Shown here: positions 9,503-17,400 of the stretch, piece after piece
Position numbering within the stretch: the first letter of the stretch is position 1
How the letters are laid out: each line of letters opens with the position of its first letter
NCBI GenBank assembly: GCA_902491375.1
Contig: CABUHE010000008.1
Span: forward strand, 1-62,698
Reading direction: 5' to 3'
DNA length: 62,698 nucleotides
Source of the DNA: an uncultured Prevotella sp.
GTDB lineage: Bacteria > Bacteroidota > Bacteroidia > Bacteroidales > Bacteroidaceae
Program-made: the position numbers and the translations under genes
Notes under the pieces: generated by a model
What the model was told of the DNA's origin: nothing
Databases searched by the model: none
Seen by the model: only the letters and a program-made list of their open reading frames with translations

Positions 9503-10132
9503 ATGAAAAAAATCATTTGTTTGCTGATTATCATGGCGGCGATAGCGTCATGTACATCAAAGACTGAAACCAAAGTAGCCGGAAACAGCGATACCGAAGC
9601 TGTCGAGCGTGTAATTATGTCAAGGCGCAGCGTGCGTCAGTACACCGACAAGCTGATTAACCGCGACACGCTGAACCGCATACTTGAATGCGGCATCAAC
9701 GCGCCGAACGGCAAAAACCGTCAGGCTTATGAGATTCGCGTCATCGACAAGCCTGAAATGCTGGCTGAAATCACCGCGGCCGTAGCAAAGGACAACCCCG
9801 ACAACGCTCCAAAGAACGGTGCGAAAAACATCTTTGCCAACGCCACCTGCGTGGTATTCATCGCCAACGATACCACCTACGACGTGTCGCAGATTGACTG
9901 CGGACTGCTCGGCGGCAACATCGTTCTCTCAGCATGGTCAAGAGGCATAGGCTCATGCTGCATGGCTCACCCGGTACGTCTGATGAAAGAAAGCAAATCG
10001 TGCGCTCCTTATCTTGCGAAACTCGGCTTCAGCAAGGACTTCAACCTGCTCTACTGCATAGCCATGGGCTATCCTGCCGAGAATCCTCCTGCCAAGCCCC
10101 GCAAGGCAGACAGAATCCGCTTCGTCGACTGA
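9503..10132 (+). CDS. Nitroreductase-family lipoprotein
   Basis: This 209-residue protein has the nitroreductase signature EAVERVIMSRRSVRQYTDK and a late YCIAMGYPAENPPAKPRK segment typical of the family. Unlike the preceding gene product it starts with a lipoprotein signal peptide (MKKIICLLIIMAAIASC, modified Cys at 17), which implies that this flavoenzyme is exported and anchored outside the cytoplasm. How FMN and an electron donor would be supplied there is unclear. It lies 12 nt after the cytoplasmic nitroreductase and is probably cotranscribed. Close homologs with lipoprotein signals do occur in Bacteroidales, so the signal is unlikely to be an artefact. Confidence 0.85.
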   Translation: MKKIICLLIIMAAIASCTSKTETKVAGNSDTEAVERVIMSRRSVRQYTDKLINRDTLNRILECGINAPNGKNRQAYEIRVIDKPEMLAEITAAVAKDNPDNAPKNGAKNIFANATCVVFIANDTTYDVSQIDCGLLGGNIVLSAWSRGIGSCCMAHPVRLMKESKSCAPYLAKLGFSKDFNLLYCIAMGYPAENPPAKPRKADRIRFVD

Positions 10133-10272
10133 CAGTCAGGAGCATGAGCCTCATGCTCCGTTCCGCGGATACACATACATTCCGCATCCAGCCCGCCGCA
10201 CCGCCACGCCTTATGCCCACACAGGCAGTCGTCGTCGCGGCAGGCAGATGTAATACGTGCATAATCATCCCT

Positions 10273-10333
10273 AAAAAGGTAACCATAGGCATGCCCAATA
10301 ATCATAATCCGCATGCCCCAAGGTTACCTTTTT
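10273..10333 (+). terminator. Bipartite long hairpin, probable terminator
   Basis: An outer 12-bp perfect stem (AAAAAGGTAACC with GGTTACCTTTTT) encloses an inner 7-bp stem (GGCATGC with GCATGCC). The right arm ends in a T-run. It lies 140 nt after the lipoprotein nitroreductase stop codon. The sequence between the gene and hairpin is GC-rich and shows no convincing gene. Confidence 0.75.
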
Positions 10334-10494
10334 TATCATTATAAATTTCCCACTCCACCCTGCACACTATACTTAAGCCGGCTAAGAGCAATAAAAACAC
10401 ACCACACAGCCCGACATGATTCAAAGAAATTCAGTAGCTCTGAACAAGATACTTGACAGCCCGGAATAACCAAACTGAAAAACTTTATTATTCA

Positions 10495-10526
10495 TTTGTT
10501 TCTTCACCCGTCTTTCGCTATATTTG
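10495..10526 (+). promoter_or_regulatory. Canonical Bacteroidetes promoter for hepT/mntA
   Basis: TTTG at 10495-10498, a 20-nt spacer and TATATTTG at 10519-10526 form a full consensus promoter. Transcription would start near 10533, which fixes the hepT start codon at 10565 and excludes longer N-termini. Confidence 0.8.
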
Positions 10527-10564
10527 CATATAATTCAGTTTGCGCATCAGAAAAAGAAAAAATC

Positions 10565-11011
10565 ATGAACAATAAGAAAGATATACGCTGGATACAACGG
10601 TTCAGAAATTACCGCAAGGCACTAAACAGACTGACGAAGGCTGTAAATATAGTTACGGAACAGATTAACGGTGATGCCGAAGTGGACGATCTTCTGAAAG
10701 AAGGACTCATACAACGCTTCGAGTATACTCATGAACTTGCATGGAAAGTAATGAAAGACTATGCCGAGTATCAGGGCTATACTGACATAAGAGGCTCGCG
10801 CGACGCGTTCCGCAAAGCATTCGAGATAGGACTTATTACTGACAAAAGATGGATGGAATCAATTGAAGACCGCAATCTGACATCGCACAATTATGACAAT
10901 GAAACAGCCGAGGAAATATGTGAAGCCATTGTAGATGTATATTATCCGCTGTTCGTTGATTTTGAAAAAATAATGTTACCGCTTTCAGATATTGAACCAA
11001 TGTCGTTTTGA
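10565..11011 (+). CDS. HepT-like HEPN ribonuclease toxin (HI0074 family)
   Basis: This 148-residue all-helical protein belongs to the family long annotated as nucleotidyltransferase substrate-binding protein. It carries the exact HEPN motif Arg-X4-His-X-Tyr (R103, H108, Y110, in DRNLTSHNYD). In studied type VII systems the Arg and His make the RNase active site, and the tyrosine is the residue the MntA antitoxin modifies with AMP. The mntA gene follows with a 2-nt gap. The pair is AT-richer than its surroundings, which fits horizontal transfer. Toxicity itself is inferred from the family. Confidence 0.88.
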   Translation: MNNKKDIRWIQRFRNYRKALNRLTKAVNIVTEQINGDAEVDDLLKEGLIQRFEYTHELAWKVMKDYAEYQGYTDIRGSRDAFRKAFEIGLITDKRWMESIEDRNLTSHNYDNETAEEICEAIVDVYYPLFVDFEKIMLPLSDIEPMSF

Positions 11012-11013
11012 TT

Positions 11014-11319
11014 ATGCCATACGGACTGACTGACATAGAATTAAGTAATATAAAAGGTGTGCTGGCCAGCAACCCCCGTATAGAGAAAGCCGTGCTTTAC
11101 GGCTCGCGCGCCAAGGGTTGTTTTAAGCCTTTTTCTGATGTAGACATAACTTTGATAGGTGAAAGTCTGACGCGTAAAGACCTGAATCATATTTTAAACG
11201 AGATTGACAACCTGCTGCTTCCATATCAGTTCGACATATCTTTATGGCACATGCTGAAGAACGAAGAACTGAAAGAACACATAGAAAGAAGAGGAATAGA
11301 AATTTATATAAGGTCATAA
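11014..11319 (+). CDS. MntA-like minimal nucleotidyltransferase antitoxin
   Basis: This 101-residue protein contains the minimal nucleotidyltransferase signature GSRAKG followed by SDVDITL, so the first part of the catalytic triad is Asp42 and Asp44. In HepT/MntA pairs this enzyme adds AMP units to the toxin tyrosine next to the HEPN active site and so inactivates it. I place the start at ATG 11014; a TTG six bases upstream overlaps the hepT stop codon and is less likely. The gene is directly coupled to hepT. Confidence 0.86.
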   Translation: MPYGLTDIELSNIKGVLASNPRIEKAVLYGSRAKGCFKPFSDVDITLIGESLTRKDLNHILNEIDNLLLPYQFDISLWHMLKNEELKEHIERRGIEIYIRS

Positions 11320-11350
11320 ATAAGACATAGAAACAACCACAACAAAAAGC

Positions 11351-11397
11351 GACATGCAGCAACTGTAAGCCGAAGACGGCCGCGGTTGCTGCATGTC
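11351..11397 (-). terminator. Terminator hairpin between convergent mntA and TonB receptor genes
   Basis: A 13-bp perfect stem (GACATGCAGCAAC with GTTGCTGCATGTC) closes a GC-rich loop. On the minus strand it is followed by GCTTTTTGTT, giving a T-run for the TonB receptor transcript. Confidence 0.7.
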
Positions 11398-11425
11398 TGT
11401 TGAGTGATTATACTTGGGAAATATG

Positions 11426-13684
11426 TCAGAAAGTCATTCTTACGGCCGCGTAGATATTGCGTCCGGGCGCGTTGATGCCTGATGAGAACACACGGTACTC
11501 GGTGTTGAGAATGTTCTCAACGCCGGCCTGAAGTTCTATGCTGCGGTTAAGATTATAACTGCCTTTGACGTTGAGAGTAAACCATGCCGGCATGCCTTCG
11601 CCGTTTTCACCCTTGACTGTGGCGTAGTCGATATTGTCCTCGCCGCCGATGTTGTAGCTGTCGGCCGACTTACGGCCGTTGTAAAGCGCATACATATCAA
11701 AACGTCCGTTGCCATCGGGCGTGAGCCAGGCCGCACCCACACGTCCGAAGATTGGCGGAATGTGGTCGAGCGGCTGCTTCTTCTCACCGCTTACGATACG
11801 GCCGAAGGTGTAGTTGAACGAAGCATAAAGCTCTGTCTGGCGCGAAGGTCTTGCCGTAAGACTCGACGACGCTCCCCACAGCACGGCAGCCTTGGCGTTT
11901 GTATATGTGTAGACGTCACACAATTCGCCTTGATATTCCATCTGGCTGCTGCCATTGAAGGTACCAGGCGCAGTGGTTATGGCGTCAAAATAATAAGTGG
12001 CATAAGCCACATTCTCCCATGTCAGCAGGTCGTTCACATGTTTTGTAACGTTCAGTTCAGCCGTTACAGTCTTCTCAGGTTTTATATGTTTATTCGGAAT
12101 AGTAACCGTTCCGACCTTAGAATCGAATACCTTCGACGTGTTGTCGATATTCGGCACACGGTAAGCTGTTGATACAGAGAACGCCGTTTTCCATGTCTTT
12201 GACGGCAGATAATTAAGCCCTACGGCCGCGCTGTACGTCAGATTGTTCTTGCGCTGACTGTCATTGCCGAAGAAAGGAAACAGCTCTGTGTCTTTTACGC
12301 TTGAATAAGTTGTGGCATAACCGAGGCGCAGTCCGTCGTGAAGACTCCACTTGTTGTTGATGTTCCAAACGTGCGTGGCAAATGCCTCGATGGTGTGCAT
12401 GCTGTTTTTACCGTCAGGATAGCGCGTTATGTTATAGCTTTTCTCGCCTGTAACAACATTCTCTGTCTCGGCTGTTGACTTCAAGAAGCTGAGCGTTCCG
12501 TCAATTCCGAGGTGCAGCTTGTGGTTGTCCATGCGCTTAATCCAGTCGCTGTTCAACGACACAATGTTCACATTCTCCCATGAATAATAAAGCTCTTCCT
12601 GTCTGAACTTGCGGTCATGACGGCTCTCCTTGACGTTCTGGTAAGCCAAAGTCAAGCCTACTTGGTCTGCTCCGAGCTGACGGCGGCCGTCGTAATGGTA
12701 GGCAGCCATTAGGCGGAACTGCGGTCCGTAGTACCACTCGGCAAACTTCGGTGTTTCTGTTCCGTTCTTAACCTCTGTTACGCTCAGTCTGTCGTAACGG
12801 TTGAAATTGTTGGTGTTAGACAACTGGAAGTTAAGTGTGTGAGAATGGCTGTTGTCGGGACGGTACATAAGTTTCTGCATAAAATCGTATTGCAGATAGC
12901 CGGAACGCTTCTGTAACTGCGGACTGTCATTATTAATAATCTCGTCAGCTGCGCCGCCATAAGGCTTTACGTAGATGTTACTGCGGATGTAGCTGTCGTC
13001 ATCAGGCAAGAAAGGATTGCGCGAAGTGCCGGCACGCAGGTCGCCGAAATTGCTGAACGTGAACGAGGTAAGCGAACCGAACTTATCCGTTCCGTAATTA
13101 TAGTCGATGTGAGCTGTGCCTTCGTTGTTTGCGCTTCCATATCTAAGAACTGCGTGTCCCTTACTCACTGCACTGCCGTAAGTTGTTGACAGAACAGGAT
13201 TCTGCGTATTGAAAATAATTGTTCCGCCAAGAGCGTCGGAACCGTAACTGAGCGATGAAGGGCCGAACAGCACTTCCATATTATTAAGCATGAACTGGTC
13301 TACAGTTATGCAGTTCTGCAAATGTCCGCTTCTGTATATCAGATTGTTCATCCTTACACCGTCAACGACAAGCAGAATACGCGACGCCTCGAAGCCACGC
13401 AGAACAGGACTGCCGCCTCCCTGCTGACTCTTCTGCACAAGCACCTGCCCCGTTTCGGTGAGAAGGTCGGCTACCGACTGCTTGTTGGCATAGCCTATAA
13501 AGTTCTTATTTACATTCAATATGTGCTGCGGTGTGTTTATCTTGCGTGTCTGCTCACGGTTTACCGAAACTACAACTTCCTCCAAATTGACCGAGCGAAA
13601 CACTCCCAAACTATCTGTACCGCCTGCATATACGGCCACACTACTACCTGCCACAAGGCAAGCTGCAAGTATAATATTTTTCAT
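11426..13684 (-). CDS. TonB-dependent outer membrane receptor, haem/iron (hemoglobin-transferrin) type
   Basis: This 752-residue protein has a signal peptide (MKNIILAACLVAGSSVAVYA), a TonB-box-like stretch (LEEVVVSVNR) and a plug domain with the pattern QVLVQKSQQGGGSPVLRGFE and VVDGVRMNNLIYRSGHLQNC. A 22-strand type barrel ends at NIYAAVRMTF. The plug sequence resembles the haemoglobin/transferrin-receptor-like branch of the family rather than SusC, and no SusD is nearby. The ligand is therefore probably haem or another iron source, but this is not proven; a vitamin or other cofactor is possible. A structured leader RNA candidate lies about 45-165 nt upstream of the start codon, so expression may be controlled by an RNA element. 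Confidence 0.88.
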   Translation of the reverse strand: MKNIILAACLVAGSSVAVYAGGTDSLGVFRSVNLEEVVVSVNREQTRKINTPQHILNVNKNFIGYANKQSVADLLTETGQVLVQKSQQGGGSPVLRGFEASRILLVVDGVRMNNLIYRSGHLQNCITVDQFMLNNMEVLFGPSSLSYGSDALGGTIIFNTQNPVLSTTYGSAVSKGHAVLRYGSANNEGTAHIDYNYGTDKFGSLTSFTFSNFGDLRAGTSRNPFLPDDDSYIRSNIYVKPYGGAADEIINNDSPQLQKRSGYLQYDFMQKLMYRPDNSHSHTLNFQLSNTNNFNRYDRLSVTEVKNGTETPKFAEWYYGPQFRLMAAYHYDGRRQLGADQVGLTLAYQNVKESRHDRKFRQEELYYSWENVNIVSLNSDWIKRMDNHKLHLGIDGTLSFLKSTAETENVVTGEKSYNITRYPDGKNSMHTIEAFATHVWNINNKWSLHDGLRLGYATTYSSVKDTELFPFFGNDSQRKNNLTYSAAVGLNYLPSKTWKTAFSVSTAYRVPNIDNTSKVFDSKVGTVTIPNKHIKPEKTVTAELNVTKHVNDLLTWENVAYATYYFDAITTAPGTFNGSSQMEYQGELCDVYTYTNAKAAVLWGASSSLTARPSRQTELYASFNYTFGRIVSGEKKQPLDHIPPIFGRVGAAWLTPDGNGRFDMYALYNGRKSADSYNIGGEDNIDYATVKGENGEGMPAWFTLNVKGSYNLNRSIELQAGVENILNTEYRVFSSGINAPGRNIYAAVRMTF

Positions 13685-13727
13685 AAAAGTCTCTGTAAAA
13701 TAAATTAATAATGTTACCCTGAATATT

Positions 13728-13848
13728 TTTGCCTGTACCTTATCCTGAAAACACGTTCCCGGCTTAACGCTTTTACATGCCGGTAGCTTCCTTTTCCATT
13801 TTAATTTTTATTATCAATGCTCGTCCGCATTGAAACCGTACAGGCAAA
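13728..13848 (-). ncRNA. Structured leader RNA candidate (possible riboswitch) of the TonB receptor gene
   Basis: On the minus strand an 11-bp perfect closing stem pairs 13848-13838 (TTTGCCTGTAC) with 13738-13728 (GTACAGGCAAA). Inside are two perfect hairpins: TCAATGC/GCATTGA at 13814-13833 and CCGGC/GCCGG at 13759-13783. This makes a three-way junction with conserved-looking joining segments such as AAAATGGAAAAGGAAGC. A TGTATTTG sequence (one mismatch to the -7 consensus) overlaps the 5' arm, so the transcript would start at or within the closing stem. The arrangement is riboswitch-like, but I do not recognise a known family. Direct repeats CAACACTTGA at 13851-13860 and 13910-13919 lie just upstream. 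Confidence 0.5.
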
Positions 13849-14210
13849 TACAACACTTGACAGACTATTTACGGCGTCTGTACCTTGAATAAAATACTGT
13901 TCTGATTCGCAACACTTGAACTGAGGGTGAAATGCTTCTTTTTTTCATCTTCATAATTTAAATGTTTGGTTATCCTGTCCGCAAAATTATAATATAAAAT
14001 GTATAAAATTAGAATTAGAATCTCATTTTTAATTTTTATTATTGAATTTGCATTTTAAATATCAGTTTTAGATGATTTAAATCAAGATTAAGTATATTAT
14101 ACGTATAAATATACAAGTAGTCGTGTTAATTAAGTTTAAGCTGACTTATTATCCTTTTTGTCGGTAAAATTGTTCTTTTCTTAATTTATGACATATATTA
14201 GCCACGATTT

Positions 14211-14230
14211 AATTAACAAATTTGTTAATT
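14211..14230. promoter_or_regulatory. Perfect 20-bp palindrome, operator candidate
   Basis: AATTAACAAATTTGTTAATT is its own reverse complement. It lies 255 nt upstream of the giant T9SS gene and overlaps a TAATTTTG -7-like element, which suits a dimeric repressor or activator site. In such AT-rich sequence, chance palindromes are more likely, so function is uncertain. Confidence 0.4.
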
Positions 14231-14413
14231 TTGTACGATATATTTTCAAATACGGCTTATTAAAATGTCATTTTGTTAAAATCCAATTATCAGAGTCCCT
14301 TTATAATATAATCATTAATGTGCAAACGTTTATAAAATAGAATAAAAAATGGAAAATTTATTAATATATGACAAATGCACATACATTTTCTTCTAAAATC
14401 TAATAAAAAGGTC

Positions 14414-14439
14414 TATATTTGCCGACCGATTCAATCGGT
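14414..14439 (+). promoter_or_regulatory. -7 element with adjoining inverted repeat before the giant T9SS gene
   Basis: TATATTTG at 14414-14421 matches the -7 consensus. A perfect 7-bp inverted repeat, ACCGATTCAATCGGT at 14425-14439, sits at the expected transcription start, where it could act as an operator or as a 5' hairpin. The start codon of the gene is at 14486. Confidence 0.6.
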
Positions 14440-14485
14440 TGAAGGATAACATATTAAAAAAGTTTTTATAAACAGGAAAGGTATC

Positions 14486-17400
14486 ATGGTAAAAAGAAAA
14501 CTGACAGGATTATTTGCGCTTTTGCTGCCGGTCGTTTTGATTCAGGCCAACCTGAAACAAGACAAGAAAGTTACCGGAAAGAAGCGTTCTAAGATGGAAC
14601 ACACTGTTTCCACATTACCTGATTCTGCTTATGAACAGGTTAAGAAAGAAGATTTGCTTAACGACGAGGTCTATATCAAGCTCGCACGCGACGGTTGGTA
14701 TCCGCAGGAGATTACGAGCATTATGGACCGTTACGTCAAAGCCAACCGAAGTAAGGTGCGCGGTTCGCGTGAATACGGAATGTATGCCAAGCAATGGCTG
14801 CCCACCTACGGACACACACCGGGCAACGACTCTATCTATCAGTTTGTAGACACAGCTTACTACGGCGAAACAATGAAGTCGGTAAGACGTATCTACGCAA
14901 AACAGCTTGAGTCGTATTATCCTGAAATACCTTATACTCCAGACGACCGCATGCAGGGCAAACGCAATCCGGGCTACTTCCGCCCGGTGCAGCAGAAACC
15001 GTACACCGGCCGAATCCACTGGATTGTTGTACACCCGACCAATCCCGATGCTCTTATGGTTGTACCAGACGGAGGCGGAATATTCCGCACCGACAATCTA
15101 GGTGAGACATGGGACTGCGTAACCGACAGAATACCCGACCGTGAGTTCAGAAAGATATGCTCACACTCGGCAATACCCGTCGACCCGGACAACTGGGACC
15201 ACTTCTTCGCATTCATGAAAAACGGCAACAGCACCGCTGTTTACGAAACTAATGACGGCGGACAAAGCTGGACACGTGTAGAAGGTGCAACACACAAGTC
15301 GTTCAAGCGAGGATATGCGTTCAAAGACGCAGACGGCAAACTGAAGTTCATCGGAGCAATACAGTCTGGCGCGAACTATCTTAACAGCCAGTTGTGGTAC
15401 AGCGAAGACAAAGGTGTAACCTGGAAACAGATTGTTCTGCCTGACGACATGAAGGAAACACATCCCGAAACAGGAATGAAAGGCTCATTCTTCCAGAACT
15501 TCGCATTCCATCCTGAAAACCGTAACATGGTCTACATACCGACTTCGCGCAGCATTTACTACTCGGAAGACGGTCTGAAACCTGTAACCGGAAGCGACGG
15601 TTCGACTACGTTTAACATCAAGCGCATGACGTTCGATGTCTATAATCAGGACGGAACGGAACTGCGTTACAAGCAGGTGAACGAGTTTCCGTTCAAAGCT
15701 ACGACTCAAAGTTTTCTTGAGATAAATCCAAACAATCCGTTGCAGATGTGGTTTGCCACGGCTTCACGCAACGTAAGTTACGGTGTTTACTCTGCCGTTT
15801 ACCGCTCTGACGACGGCGGAAAGACGTGGCGCACACTGCAAGAACCAATCAACGGAATAGGCAGCGGACTGGCTTTCGGTAACGAGTCGCCGTGGGGATG
15901 GCTCGGCGGATTCGGCGTAAACTTCCAGGATCCGCAGTGGCTTTACGGATGTTCTATGAGCTCTGCCATAAGCAGCGACGGTGGATATAACTTCAAAGAG
16001 TTCGGCTGGGGCAACCGTCTGAAGGCAAAAGCTGACGACGGACAGTATTATTCAACTACCAGCGCGCGCCACAATGCAGACAATCACTGCATCGTGTCGC
16101 ACCGCAGCGGACGCGTATTCCGCGGATCTGACGCAGGACTGTTGGTAAAAGACAAGGAAATAAACAACCATGAGTGGACAAACATAAACAGCTCGATGGG
16201 CAACCAGCTGCACTATTCTATAAAGGTAAACGAGTTCGGTGACCAGACAATGCTGGGCAACACGCAGGACGTTGATGCGCAGACATACCGCTACGGCCGC
16301 TGGGGACACTGGCGCGGATACGAAGGAACAGAGGCTTTCATCAATCCGTATGCCGGCACATGCTACTTCTCAGGCAGCGGCGGAGGCGGTCTTGAGAACA
16401 TCTCGCTCAGCTCTTGGTACGAAGGTTACACAATGGCCGACGTTTGCACAGGCAACTGGTATCTCATCCATAATCCGGGAGACAACAGCAAATCGTTCTT
16501 CCGTATTGAGGACTTCGGCCGTAAGACAGTCAACCTCTCGGCAAATACTGTCGACAACAGCGGTAAAGGAACAGGCGCACGCGACTTCGCTATAACACGC
16601 GACGGAGATAAACCTACGCTGTTCGTGCTCAACACAAACCATACAATCGTGCGTTCAACCGACAACGGAAACACGTTTGAAACTGTAATGGTAAACAATA
16701 ACAGCGGCTCAAAGGTTCCTGCAAAGTTCACTGACTCATGGATTGCTGCCGACCCGAACAACAGCAATGTGATATACGTAGCACAGAAAGGCTCTGTGCT
16801 CAAATACGACCTTACCACCGGCAACAAAGAGAATCTGTCGCAAGGACTGCCGTCTGTTTCGTGCGAGGACATATTCTTCCACGAAGGCACAGGCGACCTT
16901 TACTTCTTCAGCTCATCTGCCGGAATATACCTGCGCGACCACAACACAGGCCAATGGTCGTTGTGGCTGAAAGGCTATAACCCGTTGGCAGCCAAACGTC
17001 TGGCACTAAATTACACTACACAGGAGATGGTAATAGCCGACTACGGACGCGGAGTATGGGTAGCAGACCTTGAACATCCGGCTGACCGTTACTTCAAAAA
17101 CGGCTTCTCATTGAAAGAACTTTCGAATGTAAACGGCCGCAGTACTCTCGGCATTGACACCAAGTGGACTATTCCGATGTACTACGACTACACGTGGTAC
17201 GTGAACGGAAAGGATGTGAACAACCCTTACCAGTATCTCACTTCATCACTGAAAAACGGCGACAAAGTGCAGCTCATACTTACATTACGTGAGTCGCCAG
17301 ACGTCAAGACCGAGTCGGCCGTATATACAGTGAAGTCAGCTTCTGCAAAGAACACTACCAAGTATAAGCCGAAACCGGGAACAGCGCTATACAGCGACGG

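Larger units (their letters stand above)
13849..14485. other. Divergent AT-rich intergenic region
   Basis: This 640-nt gap separates the minus-strand TonB receptor from the plus-strand giant T9SS gene. It is very AT-rich and shows no gene. It holds a perfect 20-bp palindrome at 14211-14230, a TAAT/TTTG-type -7 element overlapping that palindrome (14226-14233), and a second -7 element and inverted repeat just before the giant gene. Confidence 0.6.
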
